This document shows, in pieces, positions 1 through 8,667 of a stretch of 64,000 nt of DNA. The translations under genes and the position numbers were made by a program. Below the pieces are notes generated by a model. That model saw nothing but the letters and a program-made list of their open reading frames with translations. It searched no databases and was not told where the DNA came from. Location of the stretch: positions 82,757-146,756 of the forward strand of contig CAIQVJ010000124.1 in NCBI GenBank assembly GCA_903875225.1, written 5' to 3'. How positions within the stretch are numbered: position 1 is the stretch's first letter; the number at the start of each line of letters is the position of its first letter. The stretch is from an uncultured Pseudomonadota bacterium. Lineage in GTDB: Bacteria > Myxococcota_A > UBA796 > SXON01.

Positions 1-1810
1 TCGAGATCGGATCCGCGAGCTCCTGCGCCCACGGCCTGTTTGCGTGACGGCCATCGCCGAGGTTGGTGCTCGGGAAGATGACGAGGGCGAGGTCGTTGCC
101 GGCGATCGCGGCGGGCATCGCGGGCAGGGCCGCCAGCGTGAGCGGGAGCGCCGACGTGGCCGCGGGGCGGAACGAGCCGCCCATCTGCCGAACGGTGACC
201 CACCAGGCGTCGAAGGTACCCACCCCCTCGTATACCCGGCGCCGCCAGCGCTCCTGCACGTACACGCGGAAGGAGTCGTGGGCAAAACCCATCGCCGCAG
301 CGGCAGGTGGGGGCGCGATGACCGCAGGTTCTTCCGACCCAGCGGCGACCACCGCGGGAGCCGCGGCAACCGCTGCGGGATCGGGAACGGCGAGCGCCTT
401 CGCGAGTGTCAGCAGCACATCGCCCACCGACCTGCTGTTCTTGAGCGGCGTCATCGCGGGCTGCTGCAGGGTGTGCACGCCCGTGGTCACGTTCGCATCG
501 CCCCAGGTCTCGAGCGAGGAGCCCGGCGGGAGCACGAGGGCCTTTGCGCGCGTGGAGTCGTCGGGCTCGTTGGCGAACTGCACGAGCAGGTCGACAGCGT
601 CGAGCGCCTCGCCGACCTTGTCGGACTCCGGGAAGTTGTAGACCGGGTTGGCGCCGTCGATGAAGAGCACGCCGACCTTTCCGGCCCGCGCGTCTTCGAG
701 CAGGGCGCGAGCATCCGCGTACGACGAGACGGTGCCGTAGCTCTGCTCCTTGCCGAACACCACGCTGCGGCCGATGTTCCCGCAGATGTCGTTGATCAGG
801 AAGGTCACGGCAGCGAGATCGGTGGACCGGTCGTTCGCGTTTGCCGCTCCGCCGGGGAGGACCACCGACGGCCTGTCCGTGATCCAGTCGGCGATCTCGG
901 TGAGCTTCTCGATCGGGATGCCCGAGAGCTGCGCCGCAGCGGCCGTGTCGACGGACGCGAGCAGCGAGGCGTTCGGGTACTTCACCTTGTCGGCGGCGAG
1001 CCGCGCGACCGCGAGCGCGACTGCCAGCTCCGTCCCGGGGTTCGGCGGCAGGAAGCTGTCCGACTGCGCGCTCGTGACCCCGATGTGGGGCTCCACGCAC
1101 ACGAGCCGGGTGACGAAGCCGCCGTTCGCCGGGTTCTTGGCCGCGGCCCAGCCCTTCATCATGCCCATCGCCCCGTAGGCGGTGCCGAGGAAGTCGAGTC
1201 CGAACGACAGGATCACCTGCGCATTCGCAAGCTCGTAGGTGGGCAACGTCGAAACGCTGAACGCCTGCCGGGTGGCCGCGAGCAGCGTCTCCACGCCGAG
1301 GGCCTCCCAGTGCACGCGCCGGAGCCCGACTCCGCCCGCGAACTCCCCGAGGAGGGTGTCGAGGCTACCCGTCCGGTATCCCCCGAGCCACGCCACCTGC
1401 TTGCCCGCAGCTTGTGCGGCCTTGATCGCGTCCACGACCTTCTGGGTGGCAGCGTCCCATTCGAGGCCAGCACCACCGGAAACGGGTCCCTCGACCCGCT
1501 CGGGCCCGTAGGCGCCCACGATGCCGAAGTGGCCGCGGGTGCACAGTCCGTGCCCTTCGGTCCAGTCGGGGTTGCCCTCCACCATGACGACACGCCCTTC
1601 CCGGGCGCGGGCCACGAGGCCGCAGCCGGACGCACACTCGCCGCACGCGGTCGAGAAGTACGTGGCGACTCCAGGGAGCTCGTCGTCGGGGACCTGCACG
1701 TAGGGCAGGTAGTGTTCGATGGGGGTGCGCGGATCGATCGTGCATGCAGCGGCCGTAGCTGCGGATGCGATGCTGGCGCTCTTGAGGAAGTCGCGGCGGT
1801 TGAAGTCCAT
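1..1810 (-). CDS. actB: Alternative complex III subunit ActB (molybdopterin-oxidoreductase-like), partial, 3' end off window
   Basis: This is the large iron-sulfur/molybdopterin-oxidoreductase-like subunit of alternative complex III, the quinol:electron acceptor oxidoreductase that replaces cytochrome bc1 in many bacteria. The frame stays open from the ATG at 1810 to the left edge (603 codons), so the C-terminal part, where the family carries its ferredoxin-type clusters, is not visible. The protein begins MDFNRRDFLKSASIASAA, a clear Tat signal (RRDFLK), followed by a CGECASGCG cysteine cluster at about residues 56-64, as in molybdopterin oxidoreductases. The last visible stretch, GDGRHANRPW, also fits ActB. 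The start lies 11 bases after the actA stop, with AGAGGA just upstream. Family knowledge: ActB resembles molybdoenzymes but carries no Mo cofactor. Identification is strong; only the 3' end is missing. Confidence 0.9.
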   Translation of the reverse strand, partial: MDFNRRDFLKSASIASAATAAACTIDPRTPIEHYLPYVQVPDDELPGVATYFSTACGECASGCGLVARAREGRVVMVEGNPDWTEGHGLCTRGHFGIVGAYGPERVEGPVSGGAGLEWDAATQKVVDAIKAAQAAGKQVAWLGGYRTGSLDTLLGEFAGGVGLRRVHWEALGVETLLAATRQAFSVSTLPTYELANAQVILSFGLDFLGTAYGAMGMMKGWAAAKNPANGGFVTRLVCVEPHIGVTSAQSDSFLPPNPGTELAVALAVARLAADKVKYPNASLLASVDTAAAAQLSGIPIEKLTEIADWITDRPSVVLPGGAANANDRSTDLAAVTFLINDICGNIGRSVVFGKEQSYGTVSSYADARALLEDARAGKVGVLFIDGANPVYNFPESDKVGEALDAVDLLVQFANEPDDSTRAKALVLPPGSSLETWGDANVTTGVHTLQQPAMTPLKNSRSVGDVLLTLAKALAVPDPAAVAAAPAVVAAGSEEPAVIAPPPAAAAMGFAHDSFRVYVQERWRRRVYEGVGTFDAWWVTVRQMGGSFRPAATSALPLTLAALPAMPAAIAGNDLALVIFPSTNLGDGRHANRPWAQELADPIS

Positions 1811-1821
1811 CGTGCGGTCCT

Positions 1822-2532
1822 CTACTTGTGGCAGGTCCAGCAATCCTTCAGCTCCGAGCGCCGAAGTTCCTGCTGGGTCCCATAGCTGTCATCCAATGCG
1901 TGCTGGGCATGGCAATCGAGGCACCAGCCCATCTTCAGGGAGGCGACGCGCATGTCCACCCCCATGTCCTGCACTTCCCCGTGGCACTCCTGGCACTGGA
2001 CACCACCGAGCACGTGGCGCTTGTGGCTGAAGTACACGAAGTCGGGCAGATCGTGCACCTTCACCCACGGGATCGGATCCCCCTTGCCTTCCGCCCAGAA
2101 CGCCTTGAGCTTCTCGAGCTCGGGCCGACCGGTCGCTGCGACGACGTTGTGGCAACCCATGCAGACCTGCGTGGGCGGGATGCCGGCGTGCTGCCCCTTT
2201 CGGGCGCCCGAGTGACAATACTGGCAGTCCATCCCGAGATTTTTTGCATGCATGAAGTGCGGGAACACGATCGGCTGGACGATCGCCTCTGCAGGCGGAT
2301 CCCCGACGGCTACGGAGAGCCCCGTCGGGAAGAACGTCATCTTGTCCACCTCGAGCGGCGAGGCCGACATCGGGATGTCGACCAACGTGTTCGGCAGGAG
2401 GTTCTTGCTGCCGATCGGGAAGATCTCTTCATCGGCGGGTTTGGCGACGGTGTTCATCGAACAGCCGGTGACGGCCCAGAGCGGGACCGTGACCAGTGCG
2501 AACACCAGCGCGGCTCCTGGCAGCGATCGCAT
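1822..2532 (-). CDS. actA: Alternative complex III pentahaem cytochrome subunit ActA (lipoprotein-like)
   Basis: A 236-residue multihaem cytochrome c. Five CxxCH haem-attachment motifs are visible at residues 103-107, 124-128, 180-184, 204-208 and 231-235; the last lies two residues from the C terminus. This is the haem count and size of ActA. The ATG at 2532 was chosen over an upstream in-frame ATG because AGGAGG sits 5 bases before it and the protein then begins with a signal peptide ending VTGC, a plausible lipobox (Cys24). Family role: passes electrons from quinol oxidation by complex III to periplasmic acceptors. The gene is followed 11 bases later by actB on the same strand, the usual actA-actB order. 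Confidence 0.9.
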   Translation of the reverse strand: MRSLPGAALVFALVTVPLWAVTGCSMNTVAKPADEEIFPIGSKNLLPNTLVDIPMSASPLEVDKMTFFPTGLSVAVGDPPAEAIVQPIVFPHFMHAKNLGMDCQYCHSGARKGQHAGIPPTQVCMGCHNVVAATGRPELEKLKAFWAEGKGDPIPWVKVHDLPDFVYFSHKRHVLGGVQCQECHGEVQDMGVDMRVASLKMGWCLDCHAQHALDDSYGTQQELRRSELKDCWTCHK

Positions 2533-2647
2533 GCATCCTCCTGCCGAACCGGCGGGGGAAAGGGAGGGAAAGGGAAAAGGGTAGAGTTGTACCGACGGCA
2601 ATCGGGCCGACGACCGACGGCAGCGACCGGCCGCGGACGCTAACGCA

Positions 2648-2677
2648 GCGCGGAGGCGCGTTCAAGCGCCTCCGCGC
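2648..2677 (-). terminator. Perfect 12-bp GC-rich hairpin after the cytochrome c gene
   Basis: Bases 2648-2659 and 2666-2677 are exact reverse complements around a 6-base loop (GTTCAA). On the minus strand the hairpin starts 9 bases after the TAG stop of the cytochrome gene. No U-run follows, so it is a candidate factor-dependent terminator or 3'-end stabiliser rather than a textbook intrinsic terminator. Confidence 0.55.
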
Positions 2678-2686
2678 GGGTTGTGA

Positions 2687-3196
2687 CTACTTCCCGACGA
2701 ACTCGCTTTCAATGTACGCGAGCACCTGCCAGGCCTCGTCGTCGGAGAGCCCGAGGGGCGCCATGCCGGTCCCGGCCACGCCGTTCTTGACGATCCAGAA
2801 CTTCACCCCGGGGGTGGAAGCGTCCCAGCGCTCCTTGTGGTGGAAATTCGCCGGGCGCTGGGGCAGAGCCATCGCGGTGGTGGTGTCGGCCATCCCGGTC
2901 TCGCCGTGGCAGGCGGCGCACTTCGCGAACACGGTCTTGCCCGCCGCGATCGCTGCGGCATCGCCCGTCTTGGGGTTCGGGCCATCGGCCTTCGCGGCCT
3001 TGGCAGCCTCATAGGCCTTCGCGGCAAACTCGTCGGGGGTGTACGGGCCCGTCGGGGCCGGCGCCGGAGTGGCCGCCGGAGGAGGCGCCACAGGAGCGGG
3101 TGCCGGAGCAGCAGCGGGCGCCGGGGCGGCGACGGGGGCGGCAGGCTTGGAGTCACCACCGCAGGCGGTCAGAAGCAGAGCGAGAGAGAGCAACAT
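2687..3196 (-). CDS. Monohaem cytochrome c lipoprotein, probable ActE-like or acceptor cytochrome of complex III
   Basis: A 169-residue predicted lipoprotein with a very short signal peptide (MLLSLALLLTAC, Cys12), a 40-residue Ala/Pro linker, and a cytochrome c domain with CAACH at residues 93-97 and a likely Met axial ligand in GTGMAPLG. The ATG at 3196 was preferred because GAGG lies 7 bases before it; in-frame ATGs at 3223 and 3238 have poorer ribosome sites. It lies upstream of actA on the same strand, separated by about 150 bases and a hairpin. Inference: it serves as the monohaem subunit or electron acceptor of alternative complex III. The class as a membrane-tethered cytochrome c is clear; the exact partner is inferred from position. 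Confidence 0.8.
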   Translation of the reverse strand: MLLSLALLLTACGGDSKPAAPVAAPAPAAAPAPAPVAPPPAATPAPAPTGPYTPDEFAAKAYEAAKAAKADGPNPKTGDAAAIAAGKTVFAKCAACHGETGMADTTTAMALPQRPANFHHKERWDASTPGVKFWIVKNGVAGTGMAPLGLSDDEAWQVLAYIESEFVGK

Positions 3197-3246
3197 TTGA
3201 GGACCTCGAAAAAGGCCGGTCATGTAATGTGATGTCATCCGGTTGT

Positions 3247-4173
3247 CTACGGCGGGTCCGCGTTCAGCACCTTCTCCTTTTTTCTGGGAAAGAGCCGGAT
3301 GTACACCCCGTCCTCCTGGGTCACCTGCAGGATGTCTGCGCGAGTGATGTGATTCACACGATCGAGCAGTTGCGTGACATCGCCGGTCGCGGCGTCGACC
3401 TTCACGAGCGCCGCCCGCCCGTCCTTCACCGCCGCGGTGACCTCGTCGAGCAGCATGGGAACCTGATCAGGCGGAACACTCGCAACCAGGGTGTCGAGAC
3501 GGGCGACTGCGCCGTCCATGCGCGTGAGCACCGGTCCTGCGTCGTCCACCGTGCGGCGCACGGCACCGAGTGTCGCGTGGGCCTCGGCGATCAATGCTGG
3601 CAATTGGCTGCTGGCAACCGCGACGTTGTGCAGGGCGATCTCAGCATCGGCGAGCATCCGCTTGGGGCGTTCGGGGTCGTCCTGGACTGCGGCGGTCAAG
3701 CTCGCGACGATCACCTTGACGTCATTGGGGTCCACGGCGTCGAGGATCGGCCCGAGGCGGGTGACGAGCTGATCGATCTCGAGCGCGCCCTGGTCCGCGA
3801 CGAGCTCGTCGCCAGCGACGAGCAACGGGGCGTCGTGCGACTGGGGGATGAGCTCGACGTACTTCTCACCCAGCACCGAGCGCGCCCGCAGCGCCACCTT
3901 CGCATCCCGCCGGATCCCGGCATCGCTGTCCAGCGAGATCTCCAGCCGGGCCTTGTCGAAGTCCACGATGAGGTGATCCACGCGGCCCACCGGCACCCCC
4001 GCCACGCTCACCGCTGCGCCCTGGGAGAGCCCGGCGACGTCGGGCAACACGGCCGTGACCGCGACGGAGTCGTCCCCCAGCCGGCGGATCGCCCCGGCTT
4101 CGAGCGCAAGGAACGCGAGCAGCCCGGTGGCCACGACCACGAGGATACCGACACCGAGTTCGTACCGAGCCAT
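3247..4173 (-). CDS. MlaD/MCE-family protein (lipid transport, substrate-binding type)
   Basis: A 308-residue protein with an N-terminal membrane anchor (about residues 5-26) followed by one MCE domain (about 35-115; PDVAGLSQGAAVSVAGVPVG) and a long helical C-terminal region. This is the layout of MlaD-type proteins, which form hexameric rings in the periplasm and work with MlaE/MlaF ABC transporters to move phospholipids between membranes. The ATG at 4173 gives MARYELGVG, the typical family start; the longer open frame upstream is unlikely. No mlaE or mlaF partner is visible in the window, so it is either an orphan or has partners elsewhere. Its stop is about 50 bases upstream of the cytochrome c gene on the same strand. 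Confidence 0.85.
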   Translation of the reverse strand: MARYELGVGILVVVATGLLAFLALEAGAIRRLGDDSVAVTAVLPDVAGLSQGAAVSVAGVPVGRVDHLIVDFDKARLEISLDSDAGIRRDAKVALRARSVLGEKYVELIPQSHDAPLLVAGDELVADQGALEIDQLVTRLGPILDAVDPNDVKVIVASLTAAVQDDPERPKRMLADAEIALHNVAVASSQLPALIAEAHATLGAVRRTVDDAGPVLTRMDGAVARLDTLVASVPPDQVPMLLDEVTAAVKDGRAALVKVDAATGDVTQLLDRVNHITRADILQVTQEDGVYIRLFPRKKEKVLNADPP

Positions 4174-4299
4174 TTCGTGCGCCGTGGACCGCGGCGCTGC
4201 TAACCTGTCTGTGCCCGCCGGGAGGCGAGCCCCCAGGACACCAGCGCAAAACGGCAAGAAGCACAGGGGCGGCCTACCGGGAGGGCTCCACCTGCGGGG

Positions 4300-5652
4300 T
4301 CACCCGGGCAGGATCAGGCCCGCGCCGATGAGGCACATCTCGTCGAGGGTCGTCTCGCCGAGGCGCACGACCGAGGTCTCCGTCGCCCCGGCATCGGCGA
4401 GGGCCTGCTGCACCCCCGGGTTGGTCACCACGTTGTCGTAGGTGCAGCGCAGGCGGATCGTGTCCCCGGCACGAAGCTGTGGAAGGTCGTCGATCGACGC
4501 GTCATACACGTAGCTCCGTTGCCAGTTGAAGTCCCAGTGCGGCGTCTGCACGAGGCATTCGGTCTCCTGTTCGTCCGGCGACGGATCCGCGTGGACGACC
4601 TCCGCGAGCATGTCGACGCCCACGTAGTGCATGTGTGTACCGACCTGGAAGATCGAGTACGGCCCCCCGCTGGGCACCGTGAACTCCATCGTCTCCACGT
4701 GCCCGGCGGTGTCCTTCGGGATCTTGAACACGGCACGCCCGCCCGGATCGTTCTCGCCGAGGAGCAGCCCCGCGGCCGCGCTGTCGGCGTTGCCGATGAG
4801 CGACACCACCGCCTCGCGCAGCGGTGCGACCTCTGTCAACCGCAGCGCAAAACCCGTCGCGTCCTCGCCGAAGCTGGCGGCACCTGCCGGGTGGTAGTGC
4901 ACCTGCATGACGAGCCGCACTCCCGCCTCCAGGCGGGTGCCGGTGCCGTCCGGAGGGATCAACGGACCGCCACCCGGCGCCCATGCACCGATCAGCTGAT
5001 CCGCCCCGCCGAGGCCCCCGCCGGAGCAGGCGTACCAGCCCGTTTCGTTTGCCGTCGCGCCCGAGGAGTCCACCGCCACGAGCACGTGATGCACGACAGC
5101 GGTCTCCCCGGGGAGCACCTGCAGCCCGGTGAGCCACTCCGTCTGCGTGAACCCGGGGTCGAAGCTGTAGCACATGAACACGTCACCACCGGGTTCGGGC
5201 AGGAAACCCACCGAGGGATGAAGCTCGAGTGTGGGAGAGTCGAGATCGAGCGACGGAGCCTCCGGAAGCGCAGTCGCAGTGGCAGCGTCACCTTCCGGGG
5301 CGCCAGCGTCCGCCCAGTCCCGGAGCACCTGCTTCTCACCGTCGGTGAGCCGCTCGTCCCCCTTCCACGGCGAAGGCGGGGTGCATTCGTCCGTCTCCAC
5401 AGCCCCCCAGGGGGGCATGCGACCGCCGTCCACGGCGGCGACGATCGAGGCGGCCATGGGCGCTGCAGCCTGGTAGCTGTCAAGGGAGAACGGTGCGATC
5501 CCTCCTGACACATGGCATCCGGCACACCGCTCGGCGATGACCGGCGCCACGTCCCGATACCAGGTGACTGTGTCGGGGGTGGGGTCCGCCTGCGCGCACG
5601 CGGCCAACCCAAGCGCAGCACCGAGAGGAACCAGGAAGACCATCGGTCGCAT
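4300..5652 (-). CDS. Haem-containing PHM-like copper type II monooxygenase lipoprotein
   Basis: A 450-residue protein with lipobox LAAC (Cys19), then a cytochrome-type CAGCH (43-47), then a peptidylglycine-hydroxylase-like bicopper core. All six copper ligands of the family can be matched: His188-His189 and His252 (QVHYH) for one site; His340 and His342 (GTHMH) plus Met439 (LDEMC) for the other. Family knowledge: copper type II, ascorbate-dependent monooxygenases hydroxylate C-H bonds using electrons delivered one at a time, so an attached haem is a plausible electron donor (inference). The ATG at 5652 has GAGG 6 bases upstream; longer frames are rejected. It is divergent from the maoC-like gene. 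The substrate is unknown. Confidence 0.85.
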   Translation of the reverse strand: MRPMVFLVPLGAALGLAACAQADPTPDTVTWYRDVAPVIAERCAGCHVSGGIAPFSLDSYQAAAPMAASIVAAVDGGRMPPWGAVETDECTPPSPWKGDERLTDGEKQVLRDWADAGAPEGDAATATALPEAPSLDLDSPTLELHPSVGFLPEPGGDVFMCYSFDPGFTQTEWLTGLQVLPGETAVVHHVLVAVDSSGATANETGWYACSGGGLGGADQLIGAWAPGGGPLIPPDGTGTRLEAGVRLVMQVHYHPAGAASFGEDATGFALRLTEVAPLREAVVSLIGNADSAAAGLLLGENDPGGRAVFKIPKDTAGHVETMEFTVPSGGPYSIFQVGTHMHYVGVDMLAEVVHADPSPDEQETECLVQTPHWDFNWQRSYVYDASIDDLPQLRAGDTIRLRCTYDNVVTNPGVQQALADAGATETSVVRLGETTLDEMCLIGAGLILPG

Positions 5653-5791
5653 GACGTACCTCGAACCGGCCCTGAGTACCCCGGCGAGCCACACGGCGCG
5701 GGTCCGGCAAAGGACGACTTGCGCAGCATCGCGCGGCGGGGCACGATCCCCGGGCACGTCCGGACCCCCCGCGACGTCACGCAGGAATCCC

Positions 5792-6235
5792 ATGGCACGC
5801 GGTCATCTCTTCTCGCAGTTCAGTCCCGGCCAACGCTTCGTCAGCGTCGGGCGCACAATCACCGAAGCGGACGTGGTGATGTTCGCGGGCATCTCGGGCG
5901 ACTACAATCCGCTCCACACCGACGCGACGTTCGCGGCAAAGACGCCGTTCAAGCAGCGCATCGCCCACGGCATGCTCTCCGCGTCGATCTCGACCGGGCT
6001 CGGGCAGACACTTGGCATCTTCGAGGGCACGACCCTTGCTTTGATGGGCCAGACGTTTGAGTACAAGGGACCGGTGTTCTTCGGCGACACCATCCGGCTG
6101 GCGCTCACCGTCGACACAGCCACCCCCTCGTCGAAGGGTGGGAAGGGAGTCGTGGTGTTCAGCAGCCAGATCCTCAAGCAGGACGACAGCGTCGCGATCT
6201 CGGGCACCTGGACGGTGCTGTTCCGGGACGAGTGA
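5792..6235 (+). CDS. MaoC-like (R)-specific enoyl-CoA hydratase
   Basis: A 147-residue single hot-dog protein of the MaoC/R-hydratase family, which adds water to trans-2-enoyl-CoA to give (R)-3-hydroxyacyl-CoA. The hydratase signature GDYNPLHTD spans residues 36-44, with catalytic Asp37 and His42 present. The length matches PhaJ-type enzymes. The ATG at 5792 has AGGA 5 bases upstream. It is the first gene of a three-gene operon: its TGA overlaps the GTG of the next gene by 3-4 bases. The role (fatty acid metabolism or polyester precursor supply) cannot be settled from the sequence. Confidence 0.88.
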   Translation: MARGHLFSQFSPGQRFVSVGRTITEADVVMFAGISGDYNPLHTDATFAAKTPFKQRIAHGMLSASISTGLGQTLGIFEGTTLALMGQTFEYKGPVFFGDTIRLALTVDTATPSSKGGKGVVVFSSQILKQDDSVAISGTWTVLFRDE

Positions 6236-6507
6236 TCGGCGCCTTCCTCCTTTCCCACGTCGTCACGGTCACGTGCCCGCCGGGCCCGGAGTGGACGCGT
6301 GAGCGCCAGCAACGCCCGCCCATCGCGGAGCCGGCCCCCGTCACCTCCGTGCGGGTGGAGAGGGACGATCTGCCAGTCGTGCCCTGGGCCCGGAGCACCT
6401 GGCGCCTGGACGCCACGCAGCGGTACGCGCTTGTGTGCACCTACGCAGAGGGGGCGGAGAGCGTCGTGATCATCGATCACACCAGCCGGCTGAAGATCGC
6501 CCGATGA
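6232..6507 (+). CDS. Small protein of unknown function between maoC-like and S4-domain genes
   Basis: A 91-residue frame with a GTG start overlapping the preceding stop (GTGA) and a stop overlapping the following ATG (ATGA). The translational coupling on both sides is the main evidence that it is real. The sequence has a short hydrophobic start (IGAFLLSHVVTV), a Pro/Arg-rich middle, and a strand-like end (YALVCTYAEGAESVVIIDH). No domain recognised. Confidence 0.6.
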   Translation: MIGAFLLSHVVTVTCPPGPEWTRERQQRPPIAEPAPVTSVRVERDDLPVVPWARSTWRLDATQRYALVCTYAEGAESVVIIDHTSRLKIAR

Positions 6508-6878
6508 TCACGGAGAAGGTCCGACTGGACCGCTGGCTGGTGGCCTCCCGGTGCTACAAGACCCGCCCCATCGCCCAGCGTTGCTGCGAAGACGGAATGG
6601 TCAAGGTGAATGGGGAGAAGGGCGACGCCGGCAAGATGGTCAAGGCCGGCGACACCATCGAGGCGACACGCGGAGAAAAGCTGGTGCTCTGGCGGATCGT
6701 GGCGCTCGATGTCAAGCGGGGCGACGCCACGCACGCGCAGACGCTCTACGTCGACCAGACCCCGGAGGTGCCGACCGCGCCGCCCCCGGACGCACCCCGC
6801 GAACGCGGCGCAGGCCGCCCGACGAAGCGGGACGGGCGCCTCGTGCGCGCGCTGAAGGGCGATGCGCTGGTGCCCTGA
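6504..6878 (+). CDS. S4 RNA-binding domain protein, Hsp15/HslR-like
   Basis: A 124-residue protein with an S4 domain at residues 5-70 (VRLDRWLVASRCYKTRPIA), the layout of Hsp15 (HslR), which binds stalled 50S subunits carrying nascent peptidyl-tRNA. The C-terminal 50 residues are Pro/Arg/Lys-rich, as in that family. The start ATG at 6504 overlaps the previous stop (ATGA); the frame extending further upstream is rejected on that ground. It is the last gene of the maoC-like operon. Confidence 0.82.
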   Translation: MITEKVRLDRWLVASRCYKTRPIAQRCCEDGMVKVNGEKGDAGKMVKAGDTIEATRGEKLVLWRIVALDVKRGDATHAQTLYVDQTPEVPTAPPPDAPRERGAGRPTKRDGRLVRALKGDALVP

Positions 6879-6941
6879 CTCCGCATTCCGTTTTCTTGAT
6901 AGAGCCCTCATTTCGCCCTGAACCGCGCCGCCGAGGCTGGC

Positions 6942-8081
6942 TTGCACACGATCTCCTCGCTCAGCACCGACGACGACCCCTCCCGGTCGATCACGTCTGC
7001 TGCGGCCGAGCGACACGCCGCGATCACCCGGCCATTGTACAAGTTCACCATCGTGGCCGTCATCCTGGTCACGCTCGGAGTCGATCTGGTGCGCACGCCC
7101 GTGGGCATGCTCGCGGCCCTGGGGTTGGCGGGCGCGTGCGGGGGCGCGCTCGTCCTGGACGCTCGGGAGCGGCTGCGTTGGCTCGCCCCGGCGCTGTACA
7201 TCGCCGCGGCGACGGGCTGGTTGACGTGGGCCTCGCTCGCGTTCGGGCCGGACACGGGGCTCCGTCTGCAGTTCGCCGTCCTGGTGCTCGTGGTCGCGAG
7301 CGCCCCCTGGCCGCTCTGGGCACGCATCGCCGCGCAGCTGACGATGGCGGTCGGCTGCGTCGGGCTCCTCGAATGGGGGCTCACGAACCCACCGCCCACC
7401 CCCCCTTCCGCTGCCGAGATCCATGTCTGGTACGGCGCCAACACGCTCGTCAGCATGCTCGGCATGGCGGTGGCGCTGGGCTTCTACCGGCGACAGGTCG
7501 CCCTCGCCGAAGCGCGACTCGCGCACGACGCAACGCACGACGTGCTGACGGGGCTGGCGAACCGTCGAAAGGTCCGGTTGATGCTGCTGAGCGAGGTCGA
7601 ACGCGCCATCCGGCGTGGCGATTGCCTCGCCGTGGTGGCATGCGACATCGACCACTTCAAGCGCATCAACGACGCCCTCGGGCACGCCGCCGGAGACGAC
7701 ATCCTGCGCGCGGTCGCGGAGCGCCTGCTCGAAGCGACGCGCACGTACGACTGCGTCGCGCGCGTCGGGGGCGAGGAATTCCTCCTCGTGCTGCCCGGCT
7801 GCGACGAAAAGCGGGCGCTCATGGTGGCGGAGCGGGCCCGCACGCTGATGGAGGGGCGCGCGTTCCCCACCCGCGGGATCCTCGTGAACGCGACGATGAG
7901 CTTCGGCGTGAGCGTCCTCGCGACGGCGCCGAAAGAGAGCGCCGTCGACACGACGCTGCAGGAGGTGCTGGAGCAGTCGGATGCCGCGCTGTACTCAGCC
8001 AAGGCGGCGGGGCGGAACCGCGTGGTGCTCGCGCTGGCGGGGGGGCAACCCTCGCCGGACATGGTCGGCGGTCACGCATAG
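6942..8081 (+). CDS. Membrane diguanylate cyclase (GGDEF)
   Basis: A 379-residue protein with about six membrane segments in residues 30-185 and a C-terminal GGDEF domain (about 200-365). The active site reads GGEEF (in RVGGEEFLLVLPG), compatible with activity, and an inhibitory I-site RxxD (RTYD) sits exactly five residues before it, predicting product inhibition by c-di-GMP. It makes cyclic di-GMP from two GTP. The start is the TTG at 6942 with GAGG 5 bases upstream. No ligand-binding domain is recognisable beyond the membrane region, which may itself sense a signal. Confidence 0.88.
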   Translation: MHTISSLSTDDDPSRSITSAAAERHAAITRPLYKFTIVAVILVTLGVDLVRTPVGMLAALGLAGACGGALVLDARERLRWLAPALYIAAATGWLTWASLAFGPDTGLRLQFAVLVLVVASAPWPLWARIAAQLTMAVGCVGLLEWGLTNPPPTPPSAAEIHVWYGANTLVSMLGMAVALGFYRRQVALAEARLAHDATHDVLTGLANRRKVRLMLLSEVERAIRRGDCLAVVACDIDHFKRINDALGHAAGDDILRAVAERLLEATRTYDCVARVGGEEFLLVLPGCDEKRALMVAERARTLMEGRAFPTRGILVNATMSFGVSVLATAPKESAVDTTLQEVLEQSDAALYSAKAAGRNRVVLALAGGQPSPDMVGGHA

Positions 8082-8100
8082 ATCGCCCGGGCGGGACGCC

Positions 8101-8634
8101 CTACGACTGCTCGGGGTCCTGCACCGGCGCGGGAAGCGGGCGTGCGGGAAGCCTGTCGATGAACGTGTGCACGCAGCGTTGGATCTCGTCGCGTGAACGC
8201 CGGTAGCTGCGCATGAACCAGGAGCCGTACGGATCCTCGATCTCCATGACCCCACCGAAATTGCCGAGCATCAGCACCCGGCCGTCGGCCTCGGGAAACG
8301 CCTCGTGCACACGTGTGGCGTGCCGGATCTCCATCACCAGGATGTAGGACGCCCACGCCACATGCTCAGCGTCCAGCGGGGAGCTGCGATGGGTGGTGAT
8401 GTCGATCCCCAGCTCCTTCATCGCCCGGACCGAGCGCGGCGCGGCGTCGTTCCCCGCCAGGGCGTTCACACCGCAGGACCGTGCCTCGAGCGCCCAGCCG
8501 CGTTCCCTGCCGTATTCCCGGGCAAACGCCTCACCCATGGGGGATCGGCAGATGTTCGCGGTGCAAACAAAAAGGAGCCGGTGCGGCTCGACCACCGCCG
8601 GAGCCTCCGCCCGCCCTTCACTCTCCTGCCTCAA
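8101..8634 (-). CDS. Low-molecular-weight protein-tyrosine phosphatase family protein
   Basis: A 177-residue protein with the LMW-PTP P-loop CTANICRSP (Cys24 to Arg30, C-x5-R) near the N terminus and the general-acid motif DPYG near the C terminus, so both catalytic elements are present. Family members dephosphorylate tyrosine kinases in exopolysaccharide systems or act as arsenate reductases. I favour a TTG start at 8634 because AGGAGG lies 5 bases upstream; the alternative GTG at 8640 would touch the ribosome site. It lies 33 bases downstream of the APC permease gene on the same strand, suggesting co-transcription. Confidence 0.85.
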   Translation of the reverse strand: MRQESEGRAEAPAVVEPHRLLFVCTANICRSPMGEAFAREYGRERGWALEARSCGVNALAGNDAAPRSVRAMKELGIDITTHRSSPLDAEHVAWASYILVMEIRHATRVHEAFPEADGRVLMLGNFGGVMEIEDPYGSWFMRSYRRSRDEIQRCVHTFIDRLPARPLPAPVQDPEQS

Positions 8635-8667
8635 GAACACCTCCTGAACAGTATTGCGTGTTCGCCA

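Noticed and set aside
44..1885. A 613-codon plus-strand frame at the left edge
   Set aside because: The reverse strand reads as ActB with Tat signal and Fe-S/molybdopterin motifs through to the edge.
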